A DNA stretch of 5,357 nt from Candidatus Helarchaeota archaeon (GCA_016840125.1 JAEOSY010000492.1:1-5357), one strand, 5' to 3'; counted from the stretch's first letter, positions 1 through 5,288 are shown. Program-made: numbers and translations. The notes: generated by a model not told the origin, from the letters alone.

Positions 1-1
1 A

Positions 2-262
2 ATTGTCGGTGGGATTTTAACTTTCAGAGCGGTATTCAAATACTTGGATTGGCGCGATGGGGATGACAAAGCCCTGTGGAATTTCATTGCTCTATGTTGT
101 GGTGGGGCTTCCGGGATTTTCTTTTTCATGGGGGGCATAGGAGTTTTTACTGGACCTTGGGCTCTCATAGAACTCAGTTTCACTCTTGGTACACTTCTAG
201 CATTAGCGGGTCTTGGCTTAACGTTCACCTCAGTCTTAATGAAATGGTTAGACACAGAATAA
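2..262 (+). CDS. C-terminal part of an integral membrane protein (5' end outside window)
   Basis: The frame is open from the left edge to a TAA at 260-262, giving about 86 visible residues. A TTG at position 44 could be read as a start, but the frame continues in hydrophobic codons to the edge, so I treat this as a truncated gene. Two membrane-spanning segments are visible, at about residues 28-49 (Gly- and Phe-rich) and 55-79 (Leu/Gly-rich). They are separated by a short Thr-Gly-Pro-Trp turn, and the protein ends in a short polar tail (KWLDTE). The stretch before the first segment contains a charged loop (DWRDGDDK). I do not recognise the family and assign no function. The gene is followed by an oligo-T tract. 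Confidence 0.6.
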   Translation: MVGGILTFRAVFKYLDWRDGDDKALWNFIALCCGGASGIFFFMGGIGVFTGPWALIELSFTLGTLLALAGLGLTFTSVLMKWLDTE

Positions 263-270
263 TTCTCTCC

Positions 271-286
271 TTTTTTTTTTATTTTT
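271..286 (+). terminator. Oligo-T tract, probable archaeal terminator
   Basis: Ten consecutive T, one A, then five T on the coding strand, starting 8 bp after the stop of the membrane-protein gene. Archaeal RNA polymerase typically stops at such tracts without needing a hairpin, and none is seen here. The tract lies only 15 bp before the next start codon. Either the next gene has a promoter inside the upstream coding region or termination here is partial. Confidence 0.5.
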
Positions 287-287
287 C

Positions 288-293
288 AGAGGT
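288..293 (+). promoter_or_regulatory. Ribosome-binding site of the Lin0512-family gene
   Basis: AGAGGT lies 8 nt before the ATG at 302 and matches part of the archaeal anti-Shine-Dalgarno complement. It supports that ATG as the start. Confidence 0.6.
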
Positions 294-301
294 ATTATAT
301 A

Positions 302-673
302 ATGAGCCAGAAACGGTTGAAGAAATTTATTATTCAAATTGGGATGGGCGTGGATCAACACGGCCAAGATATCACTAAAGCGGCGCAGAAAGCCATCAAA
401 AACGCTATTTCAAATAATTGTCTTGTTGGACTAACTGAGATCTGTAACCTCCAAGATATAAAGGATTTGTATGTTCATGTCCAGATTGCAATCCCCTATC
501 CGGAACAGATAAATGAGAAACGCCTCTTAAAAGCTGTGCCCTTTGGGAATAAGGAGTTAGTCGTTGAAAAGGGTGGCATGGTGGTGTCAGGAGTTCAAAT
601 ACCGGAGCTAGGGGACACATCTAGTGAAATGATTATTGCAACGGCCGCGGTTACTGTTTCAATAAGAAGTTAA
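302..673 (+). CDS. Lin0512 family protein (conserved, function unknown)
   Basis: A 123-residue soluble protein recognised from the pattern of the Lin0512 family (TIGR02058), a small single-domain family of unknown function. Visible conserved blocks are GMGVDQHGQD at residues 14-23, a helix with KAAQKAIKNAISNNCL at 27-42, an IPYPEQ turn near 64-69, PFG at 80-82, and GGMVVSG followed by PELGD at 91-105. The length is usual for the family, so the protein appears complete. The Gly/Asp/His/Gln-rich N-terminal block and the single conserved-looking Cys40 are candidate functional residues, but this is inference. The start is supported by AGAGGT 8 nt upstream. The gene runs convergently into the MoaD-like gene, with 6 bp between their stop codons. 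Confidence 0.85.
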   Translation: MSQKRLKKFIIQIGMGVDQHGQDITKAAQKAIKNAISNNCLVGLTEICNLQDIKDLYVHVQIAIPYPEQINEKRLLKAVPFGNKELVVEKGGMVVSGVQIPELGDTSSEMIIATAAVTVSIRS

Positions 674-679
674 TGATTT

Positions 680-967
680 TTATCCTCCACCAATCGGTGG
701 AATAAAGTATAATTCATCTCCATCCTTAAGTGGATGATCGCCATCTTTGTTTTCGTATATATCTCGTCTATTTAGCATTAAGTGGATCATTTTAAATTGC
801 CCCTCTTCGTAGAGCTTGTCTGGGAATTTGTCTTCATATCGTTCTCGAATTAATTTCATTAAATCCTTAAAGGTACTCTCATCTGAGAGTTCAAGGGTTG
901 GATCGGGGTTATCTAGCTCCATCAATTCTCCGAGAATACTCATAAAATGCACTTGGACTTTAATCAC
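680..967 (-). CDS. MoaD/ThiS-like ubiquitin-fold protein with C-terminal GGG
   Basis: A 95-residue protein with the beta-grasp pattern of MoaD/ThiS/SAMP proteins. It has a first strand IKVQVHF, a helix around residues 32-46 (TFKDLMKLIRERYED), and the typical end LKDGDELYFIPPIGGG, where GDE followed by a PP turn and terminal glycines is the family hallmark. In this family the exposed C-terminal glycine is adenylated by an E1-like enzyme. It then carries sulfur as a thiocarboxylate (molybdopterin or thiamin synthesis, tRNA thiolation) or is conjugated to proteins as in archaeal SAMPs. No E1-like enzyme or MoaE is in the window, so the role cannot be chosen. The GTG start at 967 is preferred over an internal ATG at 943 because it includes the whole first strand and has GAGTGGAT 4 nt upstream. 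The end GGG, rather than GG, leaves one extra glycine. Confidence 0.85.
   Translation of the reverse strand: MIKVQVHFMSILGELMELDNPDPTLELSDESTFKDLMKLIRERYEDKFPDKLYEEGQFKMIHLMLNRRDIYENKDGDHPLKDGDELYFIPPIGGG
686..701. repeat. Short perfect inverted repeat at the convergent gene junction
   Basis: TCCACC and GGTGGA form a perfect 6-bp stem with a 4-nt loop. It lies 12 bp after the stop of the Lin0512 gene and inside the last codons of the MoaD-like gene, which encode the Pro-Pro-Ile-Gly-Gly turn. No T-tract follows it on either strand in the order expected of an intrinsic terminator. It may simply result from CCA/CCG and GGT/GGA codons lying next to each other. Confidence 0.35.
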
Positions 968-971
968 GGGT

Positions 972-979
972 ATCCACTC
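972..979 (-). promoter_or_regulatory. Ribosome-binding site of the MoaD-like gene
   Basis: On the minus strand GAGTGGAT lies 4 nt before the GTG at 967. It is an imperfect match to GAGGTGAT and supports this GTG rather than the internal ATG. Confidence 0.4.
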
Positions 980-987
980 AAATCAAA

Positions 988-1022
988 TGAGGTGAAAAAG
1001 TTATTTAATCTTTATTGAGGTG
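988..1022. repeat. Paired TGAGGTG direct repeats flanking the divergent promoter core
   Basis: TGAGGTG occurs at 988-994 and again at 1016-1022, one copy on each side of the AT-rich core and 28 bp apart start to start. Neither copy is placed to act as a ribosome-binding site: the second lies 30 nt before the OsmC ATG, and no reading frame begins after the first. A regulator binding the pair could occlude TBP access and control both divergent genes. This is inference; the repeats are short. Confidence 0.3.
994..1008 (+). promoter_or_regulatory. Candidate core promoter (BRE plus TATA) of the OsmC-family gene, possibly bidirectional
   Basis: A purine-rich GAAAAAG (994-1000), suited to a TFB-recognition element, is followed directly by TTATTTAA (1001-1008), a reasonable archaeal TATA box. 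Initiation about 25 nt downstream would fall near 1030, leaving a leader of about 20 nt before the ATG at 1053. The same AT core read on the minus strand (ATTAAATAA preceded by AAAG) is suitably placed to start the MoaD-like gene near 980. One TBP site may thus serve both genes. Confidence 0.4.
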
Positions 1023-1052
1023 GATTATTAACACTATTAAGGACTGATACTA

Positions 1053-1535
1053 ATGAGTCTTAAACAATTAATTGAAGAACTTAAAAAGAATCCAGGCATT
1101 GCCGAACAAAAAATGAAGGTGAAATTAGCCAAATCAGGTCGATTTAAGGTTGATGTTAAGGCAGGACGCCATAAAGTTATTCTTGACGAGGATAAAGCTA
1201 TAGGTGGTACCTCTGAAGGACCGTCCCCTGCTCAAATGCTGTTGGCATCAATTGGTGGCTGCATGCTTAATACAATGCAAGTATGGAGCAAATTACTAGA
1301 CATACCTGTTAATTCAGCTGATATAAACGTAAAAGGGACGCTAAATCTTAACGGAATGTTAGGGATCGACGAAAAAATCTTCGTCGGGTTTCAGACTATC
1401 GCCATTGATGTTAAATTTGATAGCGAGGCATCAGAAGACAAGCTGAGTGAATTGGTTAAGGCCGTTGAAAAACACTGTCCTGTGGTAAATACCGTTAAAA
1501 GTGCAACAAAAGTAAAAGTGAAAATTAAATCCTAA
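1053..1535 (+). CDS. OsmC/Ohr family protein (probable thiol-dependent peroxidase)
   Basis: A 160-residue protein with the OsmC layout. The family motif SEGPSPAQMLLASIGGCM ends at the first active-site cysteine, Cys70, and the second cysteine lies in EKHCPV as Cys142. OsmC/Ohr enzymes use this pair to reduce organic hydroperoxides, with reducing power from dithiols or lipoylated proteins. Many archaeal OsmC-like members are uncharacterised. An N-terminal helix (about residues 3-20) precedes the first beta strands, and the C-terminus is Lys-rich (SATKVKVKIKS). No signal peptide is seen, so it should be cytoplasmic. An in-frame TAA at 1038-1040 sits just upstream, so the ATG at 1053 is the first possible ATG start; GGACTGAT at 1041-1048 is a weak ribosome-binding site. 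It diverges from the MoaD-like gene and converges with the oxidoreductase operon. Confidence 0.88.
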   Translation: MSLKQLIEELKKNPGIAEQKMKVKLAKSGRFKVDVKAGRHKVILDEDKAIGGTSEGPSPAQMLLASIGGCMLNTMQVWSKLLDIPVNSADINVKGTLNLNGMLGIDEKIFVGFQTIAIDVKFDSEASEDKLSELVKAVEKHCPVVNTVKSATKVKVKIKS

Positions 1536-1538
1536 TCC

Positions 1539-1548
1539 TTTTTTATTT
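1539..1548 (+). terminator. Oligo-T tract after the OsmC-family gene
   Basis: Six T, one A and three T begin 4 nt after the TAA of the OsmC-family gene, in the 40-bp gap before the convergent beta-subunit gene. This fits an archaeal oligo-T terminator. On the minus strand the same gap is only loosely pyrimidine-rich, so the operon's own terminator is unclear. Confidence 0.5.
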
Positions 1549-1575
1549 CTCGAAATCAGATAAAGAAGAATGAAA

Positions 1576-2481
1576 TTATAGGTCTTTCCTGTAATTTTCA
1601 AACTTTTGATCAATTTCTTCCTGAATTGTTGCAATTTGCTCATCAGATAAGGTTCGGAACCGTGTTTGGGCTCTGAAATAGTCTTTGACAGGCTTCCGCT
1701 TCTTCTTCCCTTCAACAAGGTCCCGTGTTGGTTTAGAGAGGAATAACCGTCCCTCGACGATCTCATAGAGGGGCCAAATTCCACATTGGGTTGCCAATCG
1801 CCCAATTTTGATCATATCTTTCGTATGGAACCCCCAACCCGGTGGACAGGGCGCGATAAGATGCATATAGCGCGTATTTCCTTTGAAATCATCTTTCGCC
1901 TTTTTAAATTTCTGATATAAATCAATTGGATACGCCGGATTTCCCGTAGCTATGTAGGGAATTCCATGGGCTGCCATAATGGCTGGCATATTCTTGCGGT
2001 TTTGAACCTTCCCTGATGGAGTGGTAGTCGTAAAAGCACCATATGGTGTTGAACCACTCCGTTGAACTCCTGTGTTCATATATGCTTCATTATCGTAACA
2101 GACATAGATCATATCGGTTCCTCGTTCGGCTGCGCCTGATAGTGCTTGGATTCCAATATCAACCGTCCCCCCATCGCCCGCCCAGCCCATTACCGTAATA
2201 TCCTTTTTCCCTAGAATATCTAGGGCTGCCCGAATCCCGCTTAAGGCTGCCCCTGTAGATTCAAATGCAGTATTCAACATGGGGATTTGTAAGGTTGTTA
2301 AAGGGTACATGCCGCTAAAAACCGTACTACAACTGGCGGGGGTAGAAGCAATGGTTCGTTTACCTAATGCCTTGAGTGCAATGCGATACGCTAATGCGAA
2401 GGAACAACCTGAACACGCACGACTCCCCGAATATATTAGTTCTTCTTCGGGCAGATCCTTTGGTAGAAGTTTCTCTGGCAT
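1576..2481 (-). CDS. porB: 2-oxoacid:ferredoxin oxidoreductase (POR/VOR type), beta subunit
   Basis: A 301-residue catalytic subunit that binds thiamin diphosphate and the proximal [4Fe-4S] cluster. The four cluster cysteines expected of the family are Cys23 and Cys26 (ACSGC), Cys51 (PASCST) and Cys212 (APCPPGW). The TPP-Mg motif is GDGGT at 102-106 with a downstream YDNEAYMNTG at 129-138; Asp103 and Asn131 are the likely metal ligands. The length is normal for archaeal PorB/VorB. The longer frame from 2508 overlaps the alpha gene, but I choose the ATG at 2481 because AGGTGA sits exactly 5 nt before it and the family starts close to this point. PASCST, TAFESTGA and GWAGDGGT resemble what I recall of archaeal VorB more than Pyrococcus PorB, so a branched-chain 2-oxoacid is a possible substrate. 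It is the last gene of the operon. Confidence 0.93.
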   Translation of the reverse strand: MPEKLLPKDLPEEELIYSGSRACSGCSFALAYRIALKALGKRTIASTPASCSTVFSGMYPLTTLQIPMLNTAFESTGAALSGIRAALDILGKKDITVMGWAGDGGTVDIGIQALSGAAERGTDMIYVCYDNEAYMNTGVQRSGSTPYGAFTTTTPSGKVQNRKNMPAIMAAHGIPYIATGNPAYPIDLYQKFKKAKDDFKGNTRYMHLIAPCPPGWGFHTKDMIKIGRLATQCGIWPLYEIVEGRLFLSKPTRDLVEGKKKRKPVKDYFRAQTRFRTLSDEQIATIQEEIDQKFENYRKDL

Positions 2482-2486
2482 AATTA

Positions 2487-2492
2487 TCACCT
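2487..2492 (-). promoter_or_regulatory. Ribosome-binding site of the beta gene, overlapping the alpha stop codon
   Basis: On the minus strand AGGTGA contains the TGA stop of the alpha gene (2489-2487) and lies 5 nt before the ATG at 2481. This fixes the beta start and implies translational coupling between alpha and beta. Confidence 0.7.
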
Positions 2493-3701
2493 TTGAACGT
2501 TTAACCACTCCACTTTTTTATCAATTTGACCATTTTCGATGGCTTCACTTGACTTCTTCACAGTGCTGGCGATTTGACCAACATCCACATCTCTCCCCCC
2601 AATTCCCAAAAGATATCCGTGTACTGTTTTTTGAACGTGATGAGTATAGAGTGCTGCTTTTAGTTCAGTGCAAATGGCACCTTCGTAACCATAGCTCAAA
2701 TTCCGGTCAATAATAATTAAATTCTCCGCTTTAACTTGTTTTGCAAAATTTGCCAATATTTCTGCGGGAAAAGGTCGGAAGAGTTTGAGGCTTAAAACCC
2801 CCACTTTATATCCTTCTTCCCGTAATACATCCGCAGCGACGGTGGCCTCTGATGCCAAAGAACCTAATGCTATCATGATGTAATCGGCATCTGCGCATTG
2901 ATATTCTTTATAGAATCCATATTCTCGACCGAATTTCTTTCCAAATTCTTTATCTACTTTCTCAATTACATCGAAAGATGAGAGGAGTGACTGTTGTAAT
3001 TTATACCTAATTTCGGGATAGCCTCCAAATTTCTCAATACCCGGGTGATCATGGCGAATCCAGGGAAAGGTAACGAGATTCAGAACTTTGGGATCATCTG
3101 GGTCCAAAACCGAATTAGGTTTAAAGGGTGGAAGGAAATCATCAATTAATTTCTGATCGATGGTTTCAACTGGCATAAGCGTATGAGAGAGAATATAGCC
3201 ATCATAACAGACCATGACTGGACTATAAATCTGTTCTGCAATTTTATACGCCTGAATAATTGTGTCATAAACTTCCTGGTTATCCTCACAATATAATTGA
3301 ATCCAACCAGTATCTCGTTGTGAAATTGAATCCTGCTCATCGGTCCATACATTCCAAGGAGCCGCCATAGCTCGATTAACGCACGCCATTACAATCGGCA
3401 AACGTGCTCCAGCCGCCCAATGGAGTGGTTCATGCATTAATGCGAGCCCATTTGCAGAAGTTGCTGTAAAAACACGAGCTCCCGTGGAACTTGCTGCAAT
3501 ACAGACCGTCATGGCACTATGTTCAGATTCTACGCACACATAATTCGCTTTAAGTTCTCCATTTTCAACAAATCTAGATAAAAGTTCCGTAGCTGGGCTT
3601 TGAGGTGTTATTGGATATGCTGCAACGACTTGCACTCGTGCACCCTTGCAGGCATGAGCTGCTGAATGGTTTCCATTTAAAACTAACTTTTCCCCTGTCA
3701 T
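2487..3701 (-). CDS. porA: 2-oxoacid:ferredoxin oxidoreductase (POR/VOR type), alpha subunit
   Basis: A 404-residue subunit carrying the pyrimidine-binding domain for TPP and the transketolase-C-like domain. Motifs visible in order are AAYPITPQSP at 27-36, VESEHSAM at 57-64 (Glu60 is the likely TPP-activating glutamate), TSANGLALMHE at 81-91, SQRDTGW at 127-133, FRPFP at 308-312 and GIGGRD at 366-371. The length is usual for the family. ATGs at 3707 and 3701 are both possible; I choose 3701 because GAGGG lies 6 nt before it and directly abuts the other. The delta stop is 2 bp upstream. HWAAGARLPIVM and VNRAMAAPW resemble archaeal VorA at least as much as Pyrococcus PorA, so porA is a family label and pyruvate is not proven as substrate. 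Confidence 0.93.
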   Translation of the reverse strand: MTGEKLVLNGNHSAAHACKGARVQVVAAYPITPQSPATELLSRFVENGELKANYVCVESEHSAMTVCIAASSTGARVFTATSANGLALMHEPLHWAAGARLPIVMACVNRAMAAPWNVWTDEQDSISQRDTGWIQLYCEDNQEVYDTIIQAYKIAEQIYSPVMVCYDGYILSHTLMPVETIDQKLIDDFLPPFKPNSVLDPDDPKVLNLVTFPWIRHDHPGIEKFGGYPEIRYKLQQSLLSSFDVIEKVDKEFGKKFGREYGFYKEYQCADADYIMIALGSLASEATVAADVLREEGYKVGVLSLKLFRPFPAEILANFAKQVKAENLIIIDRNLSYGYEGAICTELKAALYTHHVQKTVHGYLLGIGGRDVDVGQIASTVKKSSEAIENGQIDKKVEWLNVQR

Positions 3702-3703
3702 TC

Positions 3704-4012
3704 TCATCCCTCAAACTCTGCTTCGTCTTTCATTGTAATGGCTTTCGAAGGACATTCCTCCGCGCAAACTCCACATCCTTTACAATAAACCAAATTAATT
3801 TTAGGCGGAATGGTCCGTGAAACTGTTCCATCTGGACAATAAAGCCAGCATTGCATACAGACTAATTTATTTTGTTTCACAGCCGCACATTTTGACGGAT
3901 CCAGAATAGGTCGCTCCGTCCGCCACGTACCTGTGCGTCCTCCTTCACCTTCCATAGGAACTGATACTGATGAAATCGGTACTTCAATATCCTTTAATTT
4001 ATCTTTACCCAT
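3704..4012 (-). CDS. porD: 2-oxoacid:ferredoxin oxidoreductase, delta subunit (2x[4Fe-4S] ferredoxin-like)
   Basis: A 102-residue electron-transfer subunit. The N-terminal TGTWRTERP at 27-35 matches the usual lead-in of PorD/VorD. The second cluster motif is canonical: Cys77, Cys80, Cys83 and Cys87-Pro (CKGCGVCAEECP). The first is not. After Cys42 (DPSKC) the next cysteines are Cys52, Cys55 and Cys59-Pro, giving C-x9-C-x2-C-x3-CP where C-x2-C-x2-C-x3-CP is usual. All eight ligands remain, so both clusters can form, but the loop after the first ligand is seven residues longer. The subunit should pass electrons from the beta-subunit cluster to free ferredoxin. The ATG at 4012 follows the gamma stop by 11 bp, with a weak GTGA 6 nt before it; the end lies 2 bp before the alpha start. 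Confidence 0.92.
   Translation of the reverse strand: MGKDKLKDIEVPISSVSVPMEGEGGRTGTWRTERPILDPSKCAAVKQNKLVCMQCWLYCPDGTVSRTIPPKINLVYCKGCGVCAEECPSKAITMKDEAEFEG
3708..3712 (-). promoter_or_regulatory. Ribosome-binding site of the alpha gene
   Basis: On the minus strand GAGGG lies inside the last codons of the delta gene and 6 nt before the ATG at 3701. It directly abuts the other possible ATG at 3707, too close for initiation, so it favours 3701 as the alpha start. Confidence 0.55.
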
Positions 4013-4023
4013 TTTCAGTCACG

Positions 4024-4587
4024 TTATTCATTAATTGTTATCTCGTAGGTCTTTTTCGCTGCTTCGGCATTTTTTTCGCCATTGGCTCCCGGAAAATGGC
4101 GTTTTATCATATTCTGAATATCCTCTAAAGTTATACTCAGATCAGTAGCTTTTACCACCGCTCCGAGGATTGGAGTATTCATGACAAGTAATCCCGCTGC
4201 CCTCAAATCTAAATCCGATGCGACTTTCGTGGCATCCGCAGTCACAACTTTGAAATTACTACTCAACTTCAAGTCACTGGGATTTTTAGCCGAATTAATA
4301 ATGATCGTGCCACCGTCTTTCAACCCTGCGGTTACATCCACATCACGTAACAAGGTTTCATCCAGCACAATAACAATATCTGGATTCACGATTTGAGATC
4401 GCAATTTAATTTTTTTATCGGAAATTCTAGTTGAAGCCGTGATAGGTGCCCCACGCCGTTCTGCACCGAACGACGGAGATGCGGTAATATACATGTCATG
4501 ATAGTAGTAGGCGGCCTCGGCCAAGATCTGAGCCGCTGTAATGGCTCCTTGTCCACCGCGACCATGCCAACGTAATTCTTTTAACAT
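4024..4587 (-). CDS. porC: 2-oxoacid:ferredoxin oxidoreductase, gamma subunit
   Basis: A 187-residue subunit of the PorG/PorC family. Diagnostic motifs are the N-terminal HGRGGQGAITAAQILAEA (8-25), SFGAERRGAPITASTRISD (39-57), a core strand PDIVIVLD (69-76), and NTPILGA near 137-143. In POR and related enzymes this domain contacts the other subunits and contributes to CoA binding. The protein is full-length for the family. It is the first gene of the operon and sits 11 bp ahead of the delta gene. The ATG at 4587 directly precedes the conserved N-terminus. The region just upstream (GTTGATGAG) is only a weak ribosome-binding site. The symbol porG is also used for this subunit, which in Pyrococcus is shared between POR and VOR. 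Confidence 0.93.
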   Translation of the reverse strand: MLKELRWHGRGGQGAITAAQILAEAAYYYHDMYITASPSFGAERRGAPITASTRISDKKIKLRSQIVNPDIVIVLDETLLRDVDVTAGLKDGGTIIINSAKNPSDLKLSSNFKVVTADATKVASDLDLRAAGLLVMNTPILGAVVKATDLSITLEDIQNMIKRHFPGANGEKNAEAAKKTYEITINE

Positions 4588-4634
4588 CGCTCATCAACTC
4601 TCTCTAGTCATAGAATCTATCCATAAAAAAATTG

Positions 4635-4659
4635 TTATATTTCCATGAATTTTAATCGA
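4635..4659 (-). promoter_or_regulatory. Candidate promoter region of the oxidoreductase operon
   Basis: On the minus strand two AT-rich elements precede the gamma gene: GATTAAAATTC (about 4658-4648) and GGAAATATAAC (about 4644-4634). The second has a purine-rich GGAAA resembling a BRE next to a TATA-like stretch. It would start transcription near 4612, leaving a leader of about 25 nt. The first would start near 4628. I cannot choose between them by eye. The 125-bp gap from the upstream gene supports a separate transcription unit. Confidence 0.35.
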
Positions 4660-4712
4660 CTTCAGTAAATAGGATAGAGTGAGGGAAAGCGAAGATTTAC
4701 TTAGGTCAACTC

Positions 4713-5225
4713 CTATTTCGCTAGTTCCTCGTCACACTTAGCAAAAACGGCTTCTAAGGACCCGTCCCGTATTTTTTGGGCAGTTTTTTTAAGTAATTTA
4801 CGGATTTCGCCTCGAAGTCTGTTAATAACAATGCGCCGCCCTACCAGTTCTAAAACGCCCCGTTTGAAATAGAGCTGAATTAGGGATACCTTTAGATTTA
4901 TTTTATCTCCCATATCTTCTAACGTTACTTCCAAGTTTGATTTCGCGACTTCATTACTTTTTTCAACAATAAGACTATAGGTATTATCCTTTTCCTCAAA
5001 GAGCACATCCTGAACGATATGGGCGGTATGCTTAATTAATCCAGTCAATCCAAGAGTGAAGGAATAAACAATATCTTGGTGGATATGATTGTCATCAGTA
5101 AACTCAAATTTCATATCTGGAATAGGCGATAAAGCCTTCCACAAATGAGTACATCTAATATATTTCTTTACTCTTTCCAGTGAAATCGGTAATACTTTCG
5201 ATAAATCAATTAAATTTCGCGGCAT
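4713..5225 (-). CDS. Hypothetical protein, possible SRPBCC/START-like fold
   Basis: A 170-residue soluble protein that I do not recognise by sequence. Its order of elements suggests an SRPBCC-type helix-grip fold: a first strand (about 4-13), a short helix (SLERVKKYIRCTHLWKAL, 15-32), and a series of alternating strands (38-119) with HIHQDIVYSF and NTYSLIVEKS among them. A long basic C-terminal helix follows (about 122-153), then an acidic tail (about 154-170). Such proteins bind hydrophobic ligands in a tunnel closed by the last helix. The assignment rests on pattern alone and has no catalytic motif behind it. There is no signal peptide or membrane segment. The ATG at 5225 has a good GAGGAAG 7 nt upstream. 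It shares the strand of the oxidoreductase operon but is separated by 125 bp, so a functional link is not implied. Confidence 0.75.
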   Translation of the reverse strand: MPRNLIDLSKVLPISLERVKKYIRCTHLWKALSPIPDMKFEFTDDNHIHQDIVYSFTLGLTGLIKHTAHIVQDVLFEEKDNTYSLIVEKSNEVAKSNLEVTLEDMGDKINLKVSLIQLYFKRGVLELVGRRIVINRLRGEIRKLLKKTAQKIRDGSLEAVFAKCDEELAK

Positions 5226-5232
5226 TTAACAA

Positions 5233-5239
5233 CTTCCTC
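5233..5239 (-). promoter_or_regulatory. Ribosome-binding site of the hypothetical protein gene
   Basis: On the minus strand GAGGAAG lies 7 nt before the ATG at 5225 and supports that start. Confidence 0.55.
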
Positions 5240-5271
5240 TTTTTTAATCCATTTTTTTTACTTAAACATAT

Positions 5272-5288
5272 ACTATTTAATTTTAAAC
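5272..5288 (-). promoter_or_regulatory. Candidate TATA region for the hypothetical protein gene
   Basis: On the minus strand the AT-rich CGTTTAAAATTAAATAG could hold a TATA box. Initiation about 25 nt downstream would give a leader of about 30 nt before the ATG at 5225. It overlaps the end of a possible upstream reading frame, and the whole interval is AT-rich, so support is weak. Confidence 0.22.

Noticed and set aside
76..378. A 100-codon plus-strand frame bridging the membrane-protein and Lin0512 genes
   Set aside because: It overlaps both genes out of frame, including the clear Lin0512 start, and encodes no plausible domain.
1017..1022. GAGGTG as a ribosome-binding site for the OsmC-family gene
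   Set aside because: It is 30 nt before the ATG, and an in-frame stop at 1038-1040 prevents an earlier start.
1431..1805. A 124-codon minus-strand frame across the ends of the OsmC and beta genes
   Set aside because: It overlaps two well-supported genes in other frames and has no recognisable domain; it is a shadow.
2482..2508. N-terminal extension of the beta subunit (MVKRSKVII)
   Set aside because: It would overlap the alpha gene, and the well-spaced AGGTGA points to the ATG at 2481 instead.
2279..2713. A 144-codon plus-strand frame opposite the alpha/beta junction
   Set aside because: It is antisense to strongly conserved catalytic genes and its translation has no protein-like pattern.
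4181..4396. Plus-strand frame opposite the gamma gene
   Set aside because: It is fully antisense to a conserved subunit and has no motif or ribosome-binding site.
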